Part shown: piece by piece, positions 1-7,606 of the stretch
Layout of the letters: every line of letters begins with the position of its first letter
How positions within the stretch are numbered: the stretch's first letter is position 1
DNA from: Rickettsiales bacterium UBA2645
GTDB taxonomy: Bacteria; Pseudomonadota; Alphaproteobacteria; Rickettsiales; UBA1997
DNA length: 38,824 nt
NCBI GenBank assembly: GCA_002359655.1
Contig: DENL01000049.1
Coordinates: 1 to 38,824, forward strand
Direction of reading: 5' to 3'
The notes under the pieces: generated by a model
The model's database searches: none
The model's input: the letters and a program-made list of their open reading frames with translations, nothing else
Told to the model about the DNA's origin: nothing
Translations under genes and position numbers: made by a program

Positions 1-155
1 TTAATTTCAAAAGAGTGAAGATGACTGTCAGTCCAGCCCATAGCAATTTGAATAATGTCATGCAATTTGCTTAGAGTTGTTTCTGATGAAACCAATATTC
101 TTCTCCAAATCGGAGGTTTGCTGTCGGTTAAAGTGATTTTTAGCTGATAGATCAT
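1..155 (-). CDS. pRiA4b ORF-3-like protein, N-terminal part (runs off window)
   Basis: Reading the minus strand from an ATG at 155-153 gives 51 codons open to the window edge. The product starts MIYQLKITLTDSKPPIWRR and continues through a KLHDIIQIAMGW segment to TDSHLHSFEI. This matches the N-terminus of the plasmid pRiA4b ORF-3 family (PF07929), where the IYQLK, PPIWRR, LHDVIQ and MGW-DSHLH blocks are typical. The biochemical role of the family is not established; members are often found on plasmids and near mobile elements. The rest of the gene lies left of the window, so it is unknown whether it is intact. It diverges from the neighbouring transposase gene. No ribosome-binding site is visible. 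Confidence 0.72.
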   Translation of the reverse strand, partial: MIYQLKITLTDSKPPIWRRILVSSETTLSKLHDIIQIAMGWTDSHLHSFEI

Positions 156-213
156 TTCGACTTTAAATGTTTGTTGATTGAGTTAATTAAAAGCAAATCA
201 TGGCTCTTTGGTG

Positions 214-235
214 GATCTTTATTTTTCTAAAGATC
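214..235. repeat. Small hairpin upstream of the transposase gene
   Basis: A 7-bp perfect stem, GATCTTT paired with AAAGATC, flanks an 8-base loop. It lies between the divergent pRiA4b-like gene and the transposase. It could limit read-through transcription into the transposase, as many IS ends do, but there is no clear U-tract, so this is only a possibility. Confidence 0.35.
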
Positions 236-314
236 TTCAAATAACAGCAATAATTTTCTATAAATCTAACATCTTCATTTTTTCTGATTTTACCAAATAT
301 TTAAGGAGAGTATT

Positions 315-1469
315 ATGGCTTCTAAAATTATGTCTTATTTGAATGATGATCGATTAATAGAGTTAGGCAAATATTACCATGTCGATAAGACCAATCATAA
401 GATTACGGGAGCTTTTATACTCAAAGCTTTTGTAAAATCAGTTTTGAATAACAGACCCGTCAGTTTAAGATCGATTGAAGTTTTAACCAGATCATCTTCT
501 GATCTCAATTCATTGTTAAAAACAAACAATCAAGACAAAGCAAAATTAGATCATAGCTCTCTTGGAAAGAGGCTTAATAAAATATCGGTCAATTACTTTG
601 CTGCTATTTATGAAGATTTAGTTGCAACATCTTCTTCTATTTTAGCTAACTCAAAAAATTGCAATATTCACAGATTTGATTCCACCATATTAACTCTTTG
701 CGGTAAAATTATTAAAGATGGTATTAATGTTGGTGGCGACCCTAAAGATACTCAAATAAAAATGAGCATTGGTTTAAAGGGAAATATTCCTGCCGATATC
801 AGATTCTGCAACGGTCAATCCGATGTCAGTGAAGATGTAGCTTTAACGAAGGCTATTAATGAAGCAAAGTTGGATAAAGCAGATATAATTCTTTTTGATC
901 GGGGCATAGCAAAAGGTGAGATATTTAATGATTTTTCTAAAAGAGATCTGAAATTTATTACCAGAATAAATGGCAATAGAAGATATGAAGTAATAAAAAA
1001 GAATCAGCTTCCGCAAGAAAACACCTTTGATTCCAAACTTAAAATCATCAGTGACGAAATCATTAATCTTTACTACAGAAAAACTACTATCAAAAATGAT
1101 TTAAGACTCATAAGGGCAATTAACGATTCTGGAACAGAAATATTATTTCTGACTAATCTCAATGATCCATCAGCGATAGAAATTGCCAACAGCTATAAAC
1201 TAAGATGGGATATTGAAGTATTCTTTAAATTCCTCAAACAACATCTGCAATTTAAACATTTTATCGCTCACAGCCTAAATGGTATGATGGTCTACATATA
1301 CTCAATATTGATAGCCGCCATATTATTCAACATCTTCAAACATCAAAATAATCTAACGGGATTCAAAATAGCATTACTACAATTCACTCTGGAATTAGAA
1401 AAAGAAATAATAGCTGATCTGGTTATTATTTCCAGCGGAGATCCCAGTAAATTAAAGGGGATATTGTGA
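315..1469 (+). mobile_element. IS4-family transposase gene, apparently intact
   Basis: The product is a 384-aa DDE transposase of the IS4 type. The first catalytic Asp is in RFDSTIL (about D122), the second in IILFDRG (about D195). The C-terminal signature is YKLRWDIEVFFKFLK, with the IS4-specific Y-(2)-R-(3)-E-(6)-K spacing (Y294, R297, E301, K308). The ORF is full length with no stops or frameshifts. It is preceded by a clear AAGGAGAG ribosome-binding site, which most other genes here lack, consistent with foreign origin. I could not find convincing terminal inverted repeats or target-site duplication in the flanks (156-314 and 1470-1615), so the element ends are not defined. A GC-rich palindromic repeat begins right after the stop codon. 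Confidence 0.88.
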
Positions 1470-1475
1470 TGAAAA

Positions 1476-1541
1476 TGGGGACTTTCGACGGGTGTGGGCG
1501 CGACCCGTGTCGCGTTTCCGTATCCCGAAGGAATAAAGGAC
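1476..1541 (+). repeat. GC-rich palindromic dispersed repeat, copy A (partial)
   Basis: A GC-rich island in AT-rich DNA contains a perfect hairpin, CGCGAC-CCGT-GTCGCG (1499-1514), followed by TTTCCGTATCCCGAAGGAAT and AAAGGAC. Its right-hand 52 bases or so are nearly identical to 28285-28336. The left part is shorter and diverged relative to that copy. It lies directly downstream of the transposase and upstream of the efflux operon promoter region. It looks like a palindromic repeat family member rather than a gene. Confidence 0.7.
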
Positions 1542-1580
1542 AAAAATATTTTGACTTCTTAAAATAAATCTAAATTTTGA

Positions 1581-1596
1581 TCAATCAGTTGATTGA
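1581..1596. promoter_or_regulatory. Inverted repeat, candidate operator of the efflux operon
   Basis: TCAATCA-GT-TGATTGA is a 7-bp perfect inverted repeat 20 bases before the start codon of the outer-membrane efflux gene. A TTGACT sequence (1551-1556) upstream resembles a -35 box, but the matching -10 is weak. Because the second gene of the operon encodes a TetR-type repressor, this palindrome is a reasonable autoregulatory site. That link is inference from position and symmetry only. Confidence 0.42.
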
Positions 1597-1615
1597 ATCA
1601 TTTGATTAAAAATTT

Positions 1616-3088
1616 ATGCGAATTCAAAAGTTTGGTTTTGTTCTTTTTTGCTTTTCACTATTTGCTAGCTGCAGCAATAATAACGATTTTAAAAGCGACA
1701 TTAAAAAAGATGTCACAGCGCAATTTCTGATTAAAGATGGTAATATTTCTAACTTAAATCCTGCTGATAATTGGTGGCTTGAATTCAATGATGATGTTTT
1801 GAATCAGCTGATTGATTTGGGTTTGAAAAATAATAAAGATGTTCAAATCGCCAATTTATCAATCGTAACTTCGCGTCAATTAAATAATATTGACGCCGCT
1901 GCCCTATTTCCTTCTGCTTCAGTTTCTGCTGGTCGTCAAAGATTTGCTTCTCCTGGATTTGGCCCAAGAGGTGTGAGTTATGACATTTATCAATCAACTT
2001 TTGACGCCACTTGGGAGTTAGATTTTTTAGGCAAAAATCTTGATCGCTACAAAGCTGGAAAATTAAGATTTTTAAAAGAGGGACAACTTTACAAAGCTAA
2101 TGTAATTCGTGTTACTAGCGAGATTGCGCAGAACTATATTAAGCTAAAATCAACACAAAAACAAATCGAAGATTTAGAGAAAATTACTGCTCTAAAAAAT
2201 AAATTAATTGATATTGCTGCGCAAAAAGAAAAAAACGGCAGTGCTTCCAAAGTCAATATTCACAATGCTGAGATCAGCTTTACTTCTTCTGCTTCAGATC
2301 TTGTTCAAGCTCGTAGCGATGAAAAAATACTTACTTATAAATTAGCGGTTTTGCTTGGTGTTACGCCTGATAAAATTTTAGAAATTTTAAGCAAACCAAG
2401 CAAAAATCAAATTTTTGATTATTCTTCTGGCCTTGTTCCCGTTGGTTTGAAGTCTGATATTTTGCGTCGTCGTCCCGACATCATCGCTGCTGAATATGAA
2501 ATTGACGCTGCAGTTTTTGAAAAAAGTGCCCAGTTCAAAGAGTTTTTTCCGAGCTTTAATCTGACTGCTAAAATTGGTGGTGGTTCTAGAGATTTAGGCG
2601 ATGTTTTTAAAAATGGTGCCAATGTTAAGGATATTCGTGGCGCAGTTTCGTTGCCAATTTTTGAAGCCGGAAGTTTGATAGCTCAGTATAAAATCAGCAA
2701 AGCCAAAGCCAAAGTTGCGGTGCTTGATTACGAGAGAACTGTTTTATCAGCGCTTGAAGAATGTGAATCACAATTGGTTCGCTACGCTAACTCTCTTAAA
2801 ATTGAGAATAATTCCAACCGCGCACTTTTGGCTAGCAGCAAAATCTTATCGATTAATCAAAACAAAAAACGCTTTGGTGTGATTTCGACTGAAAGCTTGA
2901 TTAGCAGTCAAATTCAAATGTTGAGTAATGAAATTCAATTGGCACAAAAAAAATCTGATAGTTTGATAAATTTAATTGCCCTGCACAAAACAATCGCAGG
3001 CGGTTTTGAAGGCTACGAACTTCGCTTCGAGAAAGACCGCGTTTTGTGGGTGGAAAAGAAAATCACTAAAGAAAATGAGCAAAAATAA
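1616..3088 (+). CDS. TolC/NodT-type outer-membrane efflux lipoprotein
   Basis: A 490-aa outer-membrane channel of the RND/ABC efflux type. The N-terminus has a lipoprotein signal peptide ending in FASC (Cys19), so the mature protein should be lipid-anchored in the outer membrane. The body has the two long repeated helical regions of the OEP family, with recognisable NPADNWWLEFNDDVLNQLI near the start and VGLKSDILRRRPDIIAAEYE in the middle, a hallmark of NodT-like factors. It is the first gene of an efflux operon, and its 3' end overlaps the TetR gene by 14 bases. It would supply the outer-membrane exit duct for the downstream YbhG/YbhFSR pump; in E. coli that role is played by an unlinked TolC. 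The start ATG has no Shine-Dalgarno. Confidence 0.9.
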   Translation: MRIQKFGFVLFCFSLFASCSNNNDFKSDIKKDVTAQFLIKDGNISNLNPADNWWLEFNDDVLNQLIDLGLKNNKDVQIANLSIVTSRQLNNIDAAALFPSASVSAGRQRFASPGFGPRGVSYDIYQSTFDATWELDFLGKNLDRYKAGKLRFLKEGQLYKANVIRVTSEIAQNYIKLKSTQKQIEDLEKITALKNKLIDIAAQKEKNGSASKVNIHNAEISFTSSASDLVQARSDEKILTYKLAVLLGVTPDKILEILSKPSKNQIFDYSSGLVPVGLKSDILRRRPDIIAAEYEIDAAVFEKSAQFKEFFPSFNLTAKIGGGSRDLGDVFKNGANVKDIRGAVSLPIFEAGSLIAQYKISKAKAKVAVLDYERTVLSALEECESQLVRYANSLKIENNSNRALLASSKILSINQNKKRFGVISTESLISSQIQMLSNEIQLAQKKSDSLINLIALHKTIAGGFEGYELRFEKDRVLWVEKKITKENEQK

Positions 3089-3725
3089 AATCATTGAAAA
3101 TTCTAAAGACAGAATCTTGGACGCCGCAATAACCGTTTTTGCCAAAAATGGTTTTGAAGGTGCTAGAACCAGAGATATTGCTGATCTTGCTGAAATAAAT
3201 ATCGCAACTTTGCATTATCACTTTCAAAGCAAAGACAATATTTACGGCTGCGTGATTGATAAAATTCATGAAGAATCCAGCAAACAGATGATGCCAGTGA
3301 TGATTGAGCAGGAAAAAATTATCAAAAATAGCAAAGACAAAAAGCAGATCGTCGAAGCAATAAAAAAAATGTCGGGCACTTTCGTAGAAGTGATTAATCA
3401 CCCGCAAAATAAGCGTTTTGCTAAGATTATTTCTTTTGAGCAAATTGATCAAAGCAAACATTTTAAAAAACTTTTCGAAACAGTAATGCACCGCGTTTGC
3501 GAACCCTTTATGGAAGCAATAGCAAAAATTATGGGTAAAAAAACTTCAGCAATTGAGGTGATTTTATATACTCATACTATCCACGGAGTTATGACCTCTT
3601 TCCAGAATAATAAGTCGAGCTTGCTTTATTTAAGTGGCTGGAATGGTTATGATGAAAAAAACATTAAGCAGATAAAAAAGCATATTTCACAAATTATCGA
3701 CATTCTATTTAAACCTTATTTATAA
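3075..3725 (+). CDS. cecR: CecR-like TetR-family transcriptional repressor
   Basis: The ATG at 3075 gives MSKNKIIENSKDRILDAA and a 216-aa protein. I chose it over an upstream in-frame ATG because the earlier one adds about 33 residues of sequence read out of frame from the previous gene. Residues about 10-60 form a TetR helix-turn-helix (TRDIADLAEINIATLHYHF then SKDNIY). The C-terminal part resembles the CecR/YbiH ligand-binding domain. In E. coli CecR controls the ybhGFSR operon, and here the gene sits inside the matching operon, so the assignment is supported by context. It overlaps the preceding efflux gene and precedes ybhG by 5 bases. The ligand is not predictable. Confidence 0.82.
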   Translation: MSKNKIIENSKDRILDAAITVFAKNGFEGARTRDIADLAEINIATLHYHFQSKDNIYGCVIDKIHEESSKQMMPVMIEQEKIIKNSKDKKQIVEAIKKMSGTFVEVINHPQNKRFAKIISFEQIDQSKHFKKLFETVMHRVCEPFMEAIAKIMGKKTSAIEVILYTHTIHGVMTSFQNNKSSLLYLSGWNGYDEKNIKQIKKHISQIIDILFKPYL

Positions 3726-3730
3726 AATTT

Positions 3731-4564
3731 ATGAAGAAGAAAATTCTTAAAATCGCTCTGCCCGCGGCTCTGACAATAGTTTTAATTTACAGCGCTTTCT
3801 CTCTTTACCAATATCAAGAAAATAAATCGCAGATCAAACTTTATGGCAATGTTGATATCAAAGAAGTCAGCACTGCCTTTCGGGTTTCTGGTCGTTTAAA
3901 AAATTTATTTTTTGATGAAGGCGATGCAATTAAAGAAGGTCAGCTTTTAGCCGAGCTTGAAAATGATACTTTTGCAAATGATCTCGAGCTTGCAATTGCA
4001 AATATGGAAGCCGCTCGAGCCAATTTAGAAAATGCGCAAAGAAAATTTCTGCGCACCAAAGAACTCTTTAAAAATGACTCAGCTTCAAAACAAGAATATG
4101 ACGATGACAAATTTGCTTTCGATAAAATTAAGGCTGAATTTGAAGCGCAAAAAGCTAGAGTAAAAATCTCTCAAACCACTTTGAATGACACCAAACTTTT
4201 CTCGCCTTCCGACGCTTTTGTGATGACACGTGCTTTTGAGAAAGGTTCAATGCTTGCGCAAAATCAAACGGTTTACGAATTATCTTTGACTGATCAAGCC
4301 TATGTTCGCACTTATGTTAGCGAAGAAAATTTAGGCAAAATTAGTAATGGTATGGAAGTAAAAATCAAAACTGATAGCGATAGTGAATATGAAGGAGTAG
4401 TTGGATTTATTTCACCAAAAGCTGAGTTCACACCAAAATCGGTTGAAACTACTAGCCTTAGAACTGACTTAGTTTACCGCCTACGCATCACCATAAAAAA
4501 TCCAGATATAAAATTAAAGCAAGGTATGCCAGTAACGGTTTTTATTAAATTGAACTCTATCTAA
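3731..4564 (+). CDS. ybhG: YbhG-like periplasmic membrane-fusion (HlyD) protein
   Basis: A 277-aa adaptor with an N-terminal membrane anchor (about residues 5-26). A first lipoyl half-motif follows (RVSGRLKNLFFDEGDAIKEG), then a Glu/Lys/Ala-rich coiled-coil hairpin (about 85-150), a second lipoyl half (LFSPSDAFVMTRAFEKGS), and a beta-barrel ending in LKQGMPVTVFIKL. It would bridge the inner-membrane ABC transporter to the outer-membrane channel. It is shorter than E. coli YbhG (about 330 aa), mainly in the hairpin. The gene order cecR-ybhG-ybhF-ybhS-ybhR equals the E. coli set. Its stop codon lies exactly where a palindromic repeat begins, so the repeat may have set the end of the gene. Confidence 0.88.
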   Translation: MKKKILKIALPAALTIVLIYSAFSLYQYQENKSQIKLYGNVDIKEVSTAFRVSGRLKNLFFDEGDAIKEGQLLAELENDTFANDLELAIANMEAARANLENAQRKFLRTKELFKNDSASKQEYDDDKFAFDKIKAEFEAQKARVKISQTTLNDTKLFSPSDAFVMTRAFEKGSMLAQNQTVYELSLTDQAYVRTYVSEENLGKISNGMEVKIKTDSDSEYEGVVGFISPKAEFTPKSVETTSLRTDLVYRLRITIKNPDIKLKQGMPVTVFIKLNSI

Positions 4565-4615
4565 TCACTCTCCCTTTGAGGGAGAGTCGATGAACGAAGT
4601 GAATCGGTGAGGGGG
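4565..4615 (+). repeat. Palindromic repeat family B, copy 1
   Basis: The copy begins immediately after the ybhG stop with TCACTCTCCCTTTGAGGGAG. The stem is ACTCTCCCT with AGGGAGAGT around TTG. A second small hairpin follows (CGATGAACGAAGTGAATCG), and the copy closes with GGTGAGGGGG. The same architecture occurs in inverted orientation at 4670-4717 and in direct orientation at 36741-36797. Confidence 0.8.
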
Positions 4616-4616
4616 A

Positions 4617-4639
4617 AAAATAGCCTAAAAGGCTATTTT
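4617..4639 (+). terminator. Hairpin between ybhG and ybhF, weak terminator candidate
   Basis: AAAATAGCC-TAAAA-GGCTATTTT is a 9-bp perfect stem with a 5-base loop, ending in only four T residues. It lies between two opposed palindromic repeats in the middle of the efflux operon. It could reduce transcription from ybhG into ybhF, or in the opposite direction. The short T run makes strong termination doubtful. Confidence 0.5.
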
Positions 4640-4669
4640 CGGCTTTAACATATTAAAAACTATAAATAA

Positions 4670-4717
4670 CCCCTCCTAGAATCGCTACGCTCTTCGATCC
4701 TCCCTCAAGGGAAGGAT
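4670..4717 (-). repeat. Palindromic repeat family B, copy 2 (inverted)
   Basis: Read on the minus strand, this copy has the layout of copy 1: a TCCCTTGAGGGA stem, then a hairpin ATCGAAGAGCGTAGCGAT, then GGAGGGG. The sequence differs but the stems are kept, which suggests selection or inheritance of structure. Together with copy 1 it forms an inverted pair about 50 bases apart in the 190-base gap before ybhF. Confidence 0.7.
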
Positions 4718-4754
4718 AATTGTGCCGAGAAATTACTTAAATTAGCAATAAAGA

Positions 4755-6476
4755 ATGATAAAAAATTTAATCAGCGTTTCTAATTTAAATAAAACCTTCA
4801 AAAGCTCTTCTAGCAAGGCTTTAGACAATATTAGTTTTTCTGTTAAAGCTGGAGAATTTTTTTGTTTACTTGGCCCCGATGCTGCTGGCAAAACAACTTT
4901 GCAGCGTATTCTTGCTTCAGTTCTTGGTTTTGACTCTGGAGAAATCGAAATTTTAAATAAAAAAATTCCCCTACAAATTTCTGAAATTCAACATTTGATT
5001 GGCTACATGCCACAAAAATTCGGACTTTATGAAGATTTAAGCGTAATAGAAAATCTTGATCTAAATGCAGATTTACGCGGAATTTTTGGCGCTGAAAAAA
5101 AACAACAAATCGAATTTCTTTTAGAAAAAACTAATCTGAAAAATTTTAGCAATCGCCTTGCTGGCAGACTTTCTGGTGGCATGAAGCAAAAGTTGGCTCT
5201 GTCTTGCACTCTTGTTGCCAAGCCGCAAATTCTATTGCTCGATGAAGTAAGCGTTGGTGTTGATCCAATTTCTAGGCAAGATTTAATTTCGATTGTTAAA
5301 GACCTAAGCAACACAGGAACTGCAGTTGTTTGGTCAACAACTTATCTTGACGAAGCTGAGCAGCACGCCGATAAAATGCTTCTTATCAATGAAGGCAAAC
5401 AAGTTTTTTTTGGTAATCCGCAAGATTTTATTTCACGGACACAAGGCAGAAATTTTTTGCTTTCTGCCAAAGATTCAAATTCTAATCGCCGCGATAATTT
5501 AAATAAAATTCTACATTTAGAAGGCTTAAATGACGCGGTGTTGCAAGGTTCACAGATCAGGGTTTTAAATGACAATTCCGATAGCAGAAAGTTTGAAAAA
5601 GATTTTTTTGTCAAAAAAATTTCAGCAACAATCGAAGATTCTTTTTTGGAAGTTCTTAAAGTAAAATTGCCCGAATTTTCTAAACTGGCTAATCGCTACA
5701 AAAAAGATCACTCTGTAGAAAAAATTGTTATTGAAGCGCAAAATTTAACTAAAAAATTCGGCGATTTTGCCGCAACTGATAATGTTAATTTTCAAATCAA
5801 ATCTGGAAAAATATTTGGCTTTTTAGGTCCAAACGGCGCTGGCAAATCAACAACTTTTAAAATGCTTTGCGGCCTTTTAAAACCAACTTCTGGCATTGCC
5901 CATGTTTCGGGAATCAGCTTGCTTACTTCAGCAAATGAAGCCAGACAAAAAATTGGCTATATGGCGCAAAAATTTTCGCTTTATGGTGAACTTAGTGTTA
6001 AACAAAATTTAAACTTTTTTTGCGGAGTTTATGGTTTAAAAAATTCTGCCGCAAAAATTGCCATCACAGAAATTATCGAAAGTTTGGATCTAGAAAACTT
6101 TATCAATATTAATTCTGCGCAATTGCCACTTGGCATCAAACAAAGATTAGCTTTGGGCTGCGCTTTATTACATAAACCAGAAGTTTTATTTTTAGATGAA
6201 CCAACCAGCGGAGTTGATCCAGCAACGCGTCGTGAATTTTGGTTTCATATTAATGCGCTGGCCGCAAAAGGTGTGACTGTGATGGTGACAACTCACTTCA
6301 TGGATGAGGCCGAATATTGCGATTTGGTCGCCATAATCTACAAAGGCTTGAAAATTGCCGAAAATGATCCGCAAAAATTAAAAGATTCGATTAAGAGTGC
6401 CGCACTTCCAAACCCAAGCTTTCAAGATGTTTTTGCCAGCCTAATTAAAAACCACGACGCCAAAGAAAAATTATGA
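4755..6476 (+). CDS. ybhF: YbhF-like fused ABC transporter ATPase (two nucleotide-binding domains)
   Basis: A 573-aa tandem ABC ATPase that would power the YbhGFSR export pump. NBD1 has Walker A GPDAAGKTT (residues 40-48), signature LSGGMKQ (139-145) and Walker B ILLLDE (159-164), but a Thr (T196, in STTYLDEAE) where the switch His is expected. NBD2 has Walker A GPNGAGKST (358-366), Walker B VLFLDEP and switch His H513 (TTHFMDEAE), but a degenerate signature LPLGIKQ (456-462). One composite site should therefore be catalytic and the other degenerate. Length and motif asymmetry match E. coli YbhF (578 aa). Its TGA stop overlaps the ybhS ATG. The operon continues, but a 190-base repeat-filled gap separates it from ybhG. 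Confidence 0.93.
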   Translation: MIKNLISVSNLNKTFKSSSSKALDNISFSVKAGEFFCLLGPDAAGKTTLQRILASVLGFDSGEIEILNKKIPLQISEIQHLIGYMPQKFGLYEDLSVIENLDLNADLRGIFGAEKKQQIEFLLEKTNLKNFSNRLAGRLSGGMKQKLALSCTLVAKPQILLLDEVSVGVDPISRQDLISIVKDLSNTGTAVVWSTTYLDEAEQHADKMLLINEGKQVFFGNPQDFISRTQGRNFLLSAKDSNSNRRDNLNKILHLEGLNDAVLQGSQIRVLNDNSDSRKFEKDFFVKKISATIEDSFLEVLKVKLPEFSKLANRYKKDHSVEKIVIEAQNLTKKFGDFAATDNVNFQIKSGKIFGFLGPNGAGKSTTFKMLCGLLKPTSGIAHVSGISLLTSANEARQKIGYMAQKFSLYGELSVKQNLNFFCGVYGLKNSAAKIAITEIIESLDLENFININSAQLPLGIKQRLALGCALLHKPEVLFLDEPTSGVDPATRREFWFHINALAAKGVTVMVTTHFMDEAEYCDLVAIIYKGLKIAENDPQKLKDSIKSAALPNPSFQDVFASLIKNHDAKEKL

Positions 6477-7606
6477 AACTGAATCTATCAGCAACTCGCA
6501 TTAAAGCTTTGATCAAAAAGGAAGTTTTACAAATCAAGCGCGATAAAAGTGCAATTTTGATTGCCTTTGCGCTGCCAGTTTTTCTGACATTTATTTTTGG
6601 TTACGCCATTTCAATTGATACCAATAAAGTAAGAATTGCTATTGTTAATGAAGACTCGCAAAGCTCTGCTAGTTCTGATCTAATTAGTTTTTTTAGCAGT
6701 TCAAAATTTATTAATGTTAAAGCTATTGTTAGCTCACAAAATGAAGCTGAGCAGAAAATTTTATCACAAAAAGTTAGTGCTATTTTATTTATTCCTTCCG
6801 ACTTCAGCAAAAAATTAACTAAGAAAAAAACTGCTTTAGTTTATTTAGCGTCCGACGGTTCTGATCCAAATACCGCCAGCTTTTGCACCAGTTATGTGCA
6901 AAATATTATGAGTGTTTACGCTGATTACTTAAATTTGAAAAAGGGCTTAAAAATAAAACCGCAAATCAACATTGAGCAGAGATTTTGGTACAACGAAGCT
7001 TTAAAAGCTGACCATCTTTTAAATATTGGATCGATTGGATTTGTGCTTTCAATCGCTGGAACTTTGCTCACAGCTTTGGTAGTTGCCAGAGATTGGGAAC
7101 GCGGCTCGATGGAATATTTAATCGCCGCACCTGTTACAACTCATGAAATTATTTTGGGGAAAATTCTGCCTTATTTAGTTTTAGGACTTGGCTCTTTCTT
7201 TATCAGCTTTGCTTGTGTGATGATATTTTTTGGCACACCTTTTAAAGGTTCAATTCTGATTTTTGGTGTTATTGGTTTGCTTTATTTAATTTTAACAACT
7301 GGCTTGGGACTTTTAATATCGACAGCTTCCAAGAGCCAATTTGTGGCGTCGCAAGGTGCAATTTTAGTTTCGATGGTACCAACAATCATGCTTTCAGGTT
7401 TGATTTATGAAATTGAAACCATGCCAAAAATTATGCAGATAATTACAAACATCGTGCCGGCAAAATATTTAATAAACGCTATGAAAACTCTATTCTTGAT
7501 GGGCAATGATTGGGCAATTTTGCTGCCTAATATTTTAGGAATTTTAGCAATCATTAGCGCAATTTATTTTGGTGTTTTGCGTAAAACTAAAAAAACTATC
7601 GACTAA
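6473..7606 (+). CDS. ybhS: YbhS-like ABC-2 permease
   Basis: A 377-aa inner-membrane permease of the ABC-2 (DUF/ABC2_membrane_3) type. It has one N-terminal transmembrane helix (about residues 27-48), a large extracytoplasmic domain containing IAIVNEDSQSS and YLASDGSDPNTA, and five C-terminal helices starting at about residue 180. The conserved VVARDWERGSMEYLIAAPVT segment and the EIILGKILPY motif are typical of this family. It forms the membrane channel with YbhR. ATG overlaps the ybhF stop (ATGA), and its own stop overlaps the ybhR start (TAATG), indicating translational coupling of all three genes. Confidence 0.92.
   Translation: MKLNLSATRIKALIKKEVLQIKRDKSAILIAFALPVFLTFIFGYAISIDTNKVRIAIVNEDSQSSASSDLISFFSSSKFINVKAIVSSQNEAEQKILSQKVSAILFIPSDFSKKLTKKKTALVYLASDGSDPNTASFCTSYVQNIMSVYADYLNLKKGLKIKPQINIEQRFWYNEALKADHLLNIGSIGFVLSIAGTLLTALVVARDWERGSMEYLIAAPVTTHEIILGKILPYLVLGLGSFFISFACVMIFFGTPFKGSILIFGVIGLLYLILTTGLGLLISTASKSQFVASQGAILVSMVPTIMLSGLIYEIETMPKIMQIITNIVPAKYLINAMKTLFLMGNDWAILLPNILGILAIISAIYFGVLRKTKKTID

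Noticed and set aside
160..1615. Terminal inverted repeats of the IS4 element
   Set aside because: I compared both flanks by eye and found no matching ends of useful length.
2976..3074. Earlier ATG for the TetR-like gene
   Set aside because: The added 33 residues are an out-of-frame reading of the efflux gene's C-terminal coding region and have no resemblance to TetR proteins.
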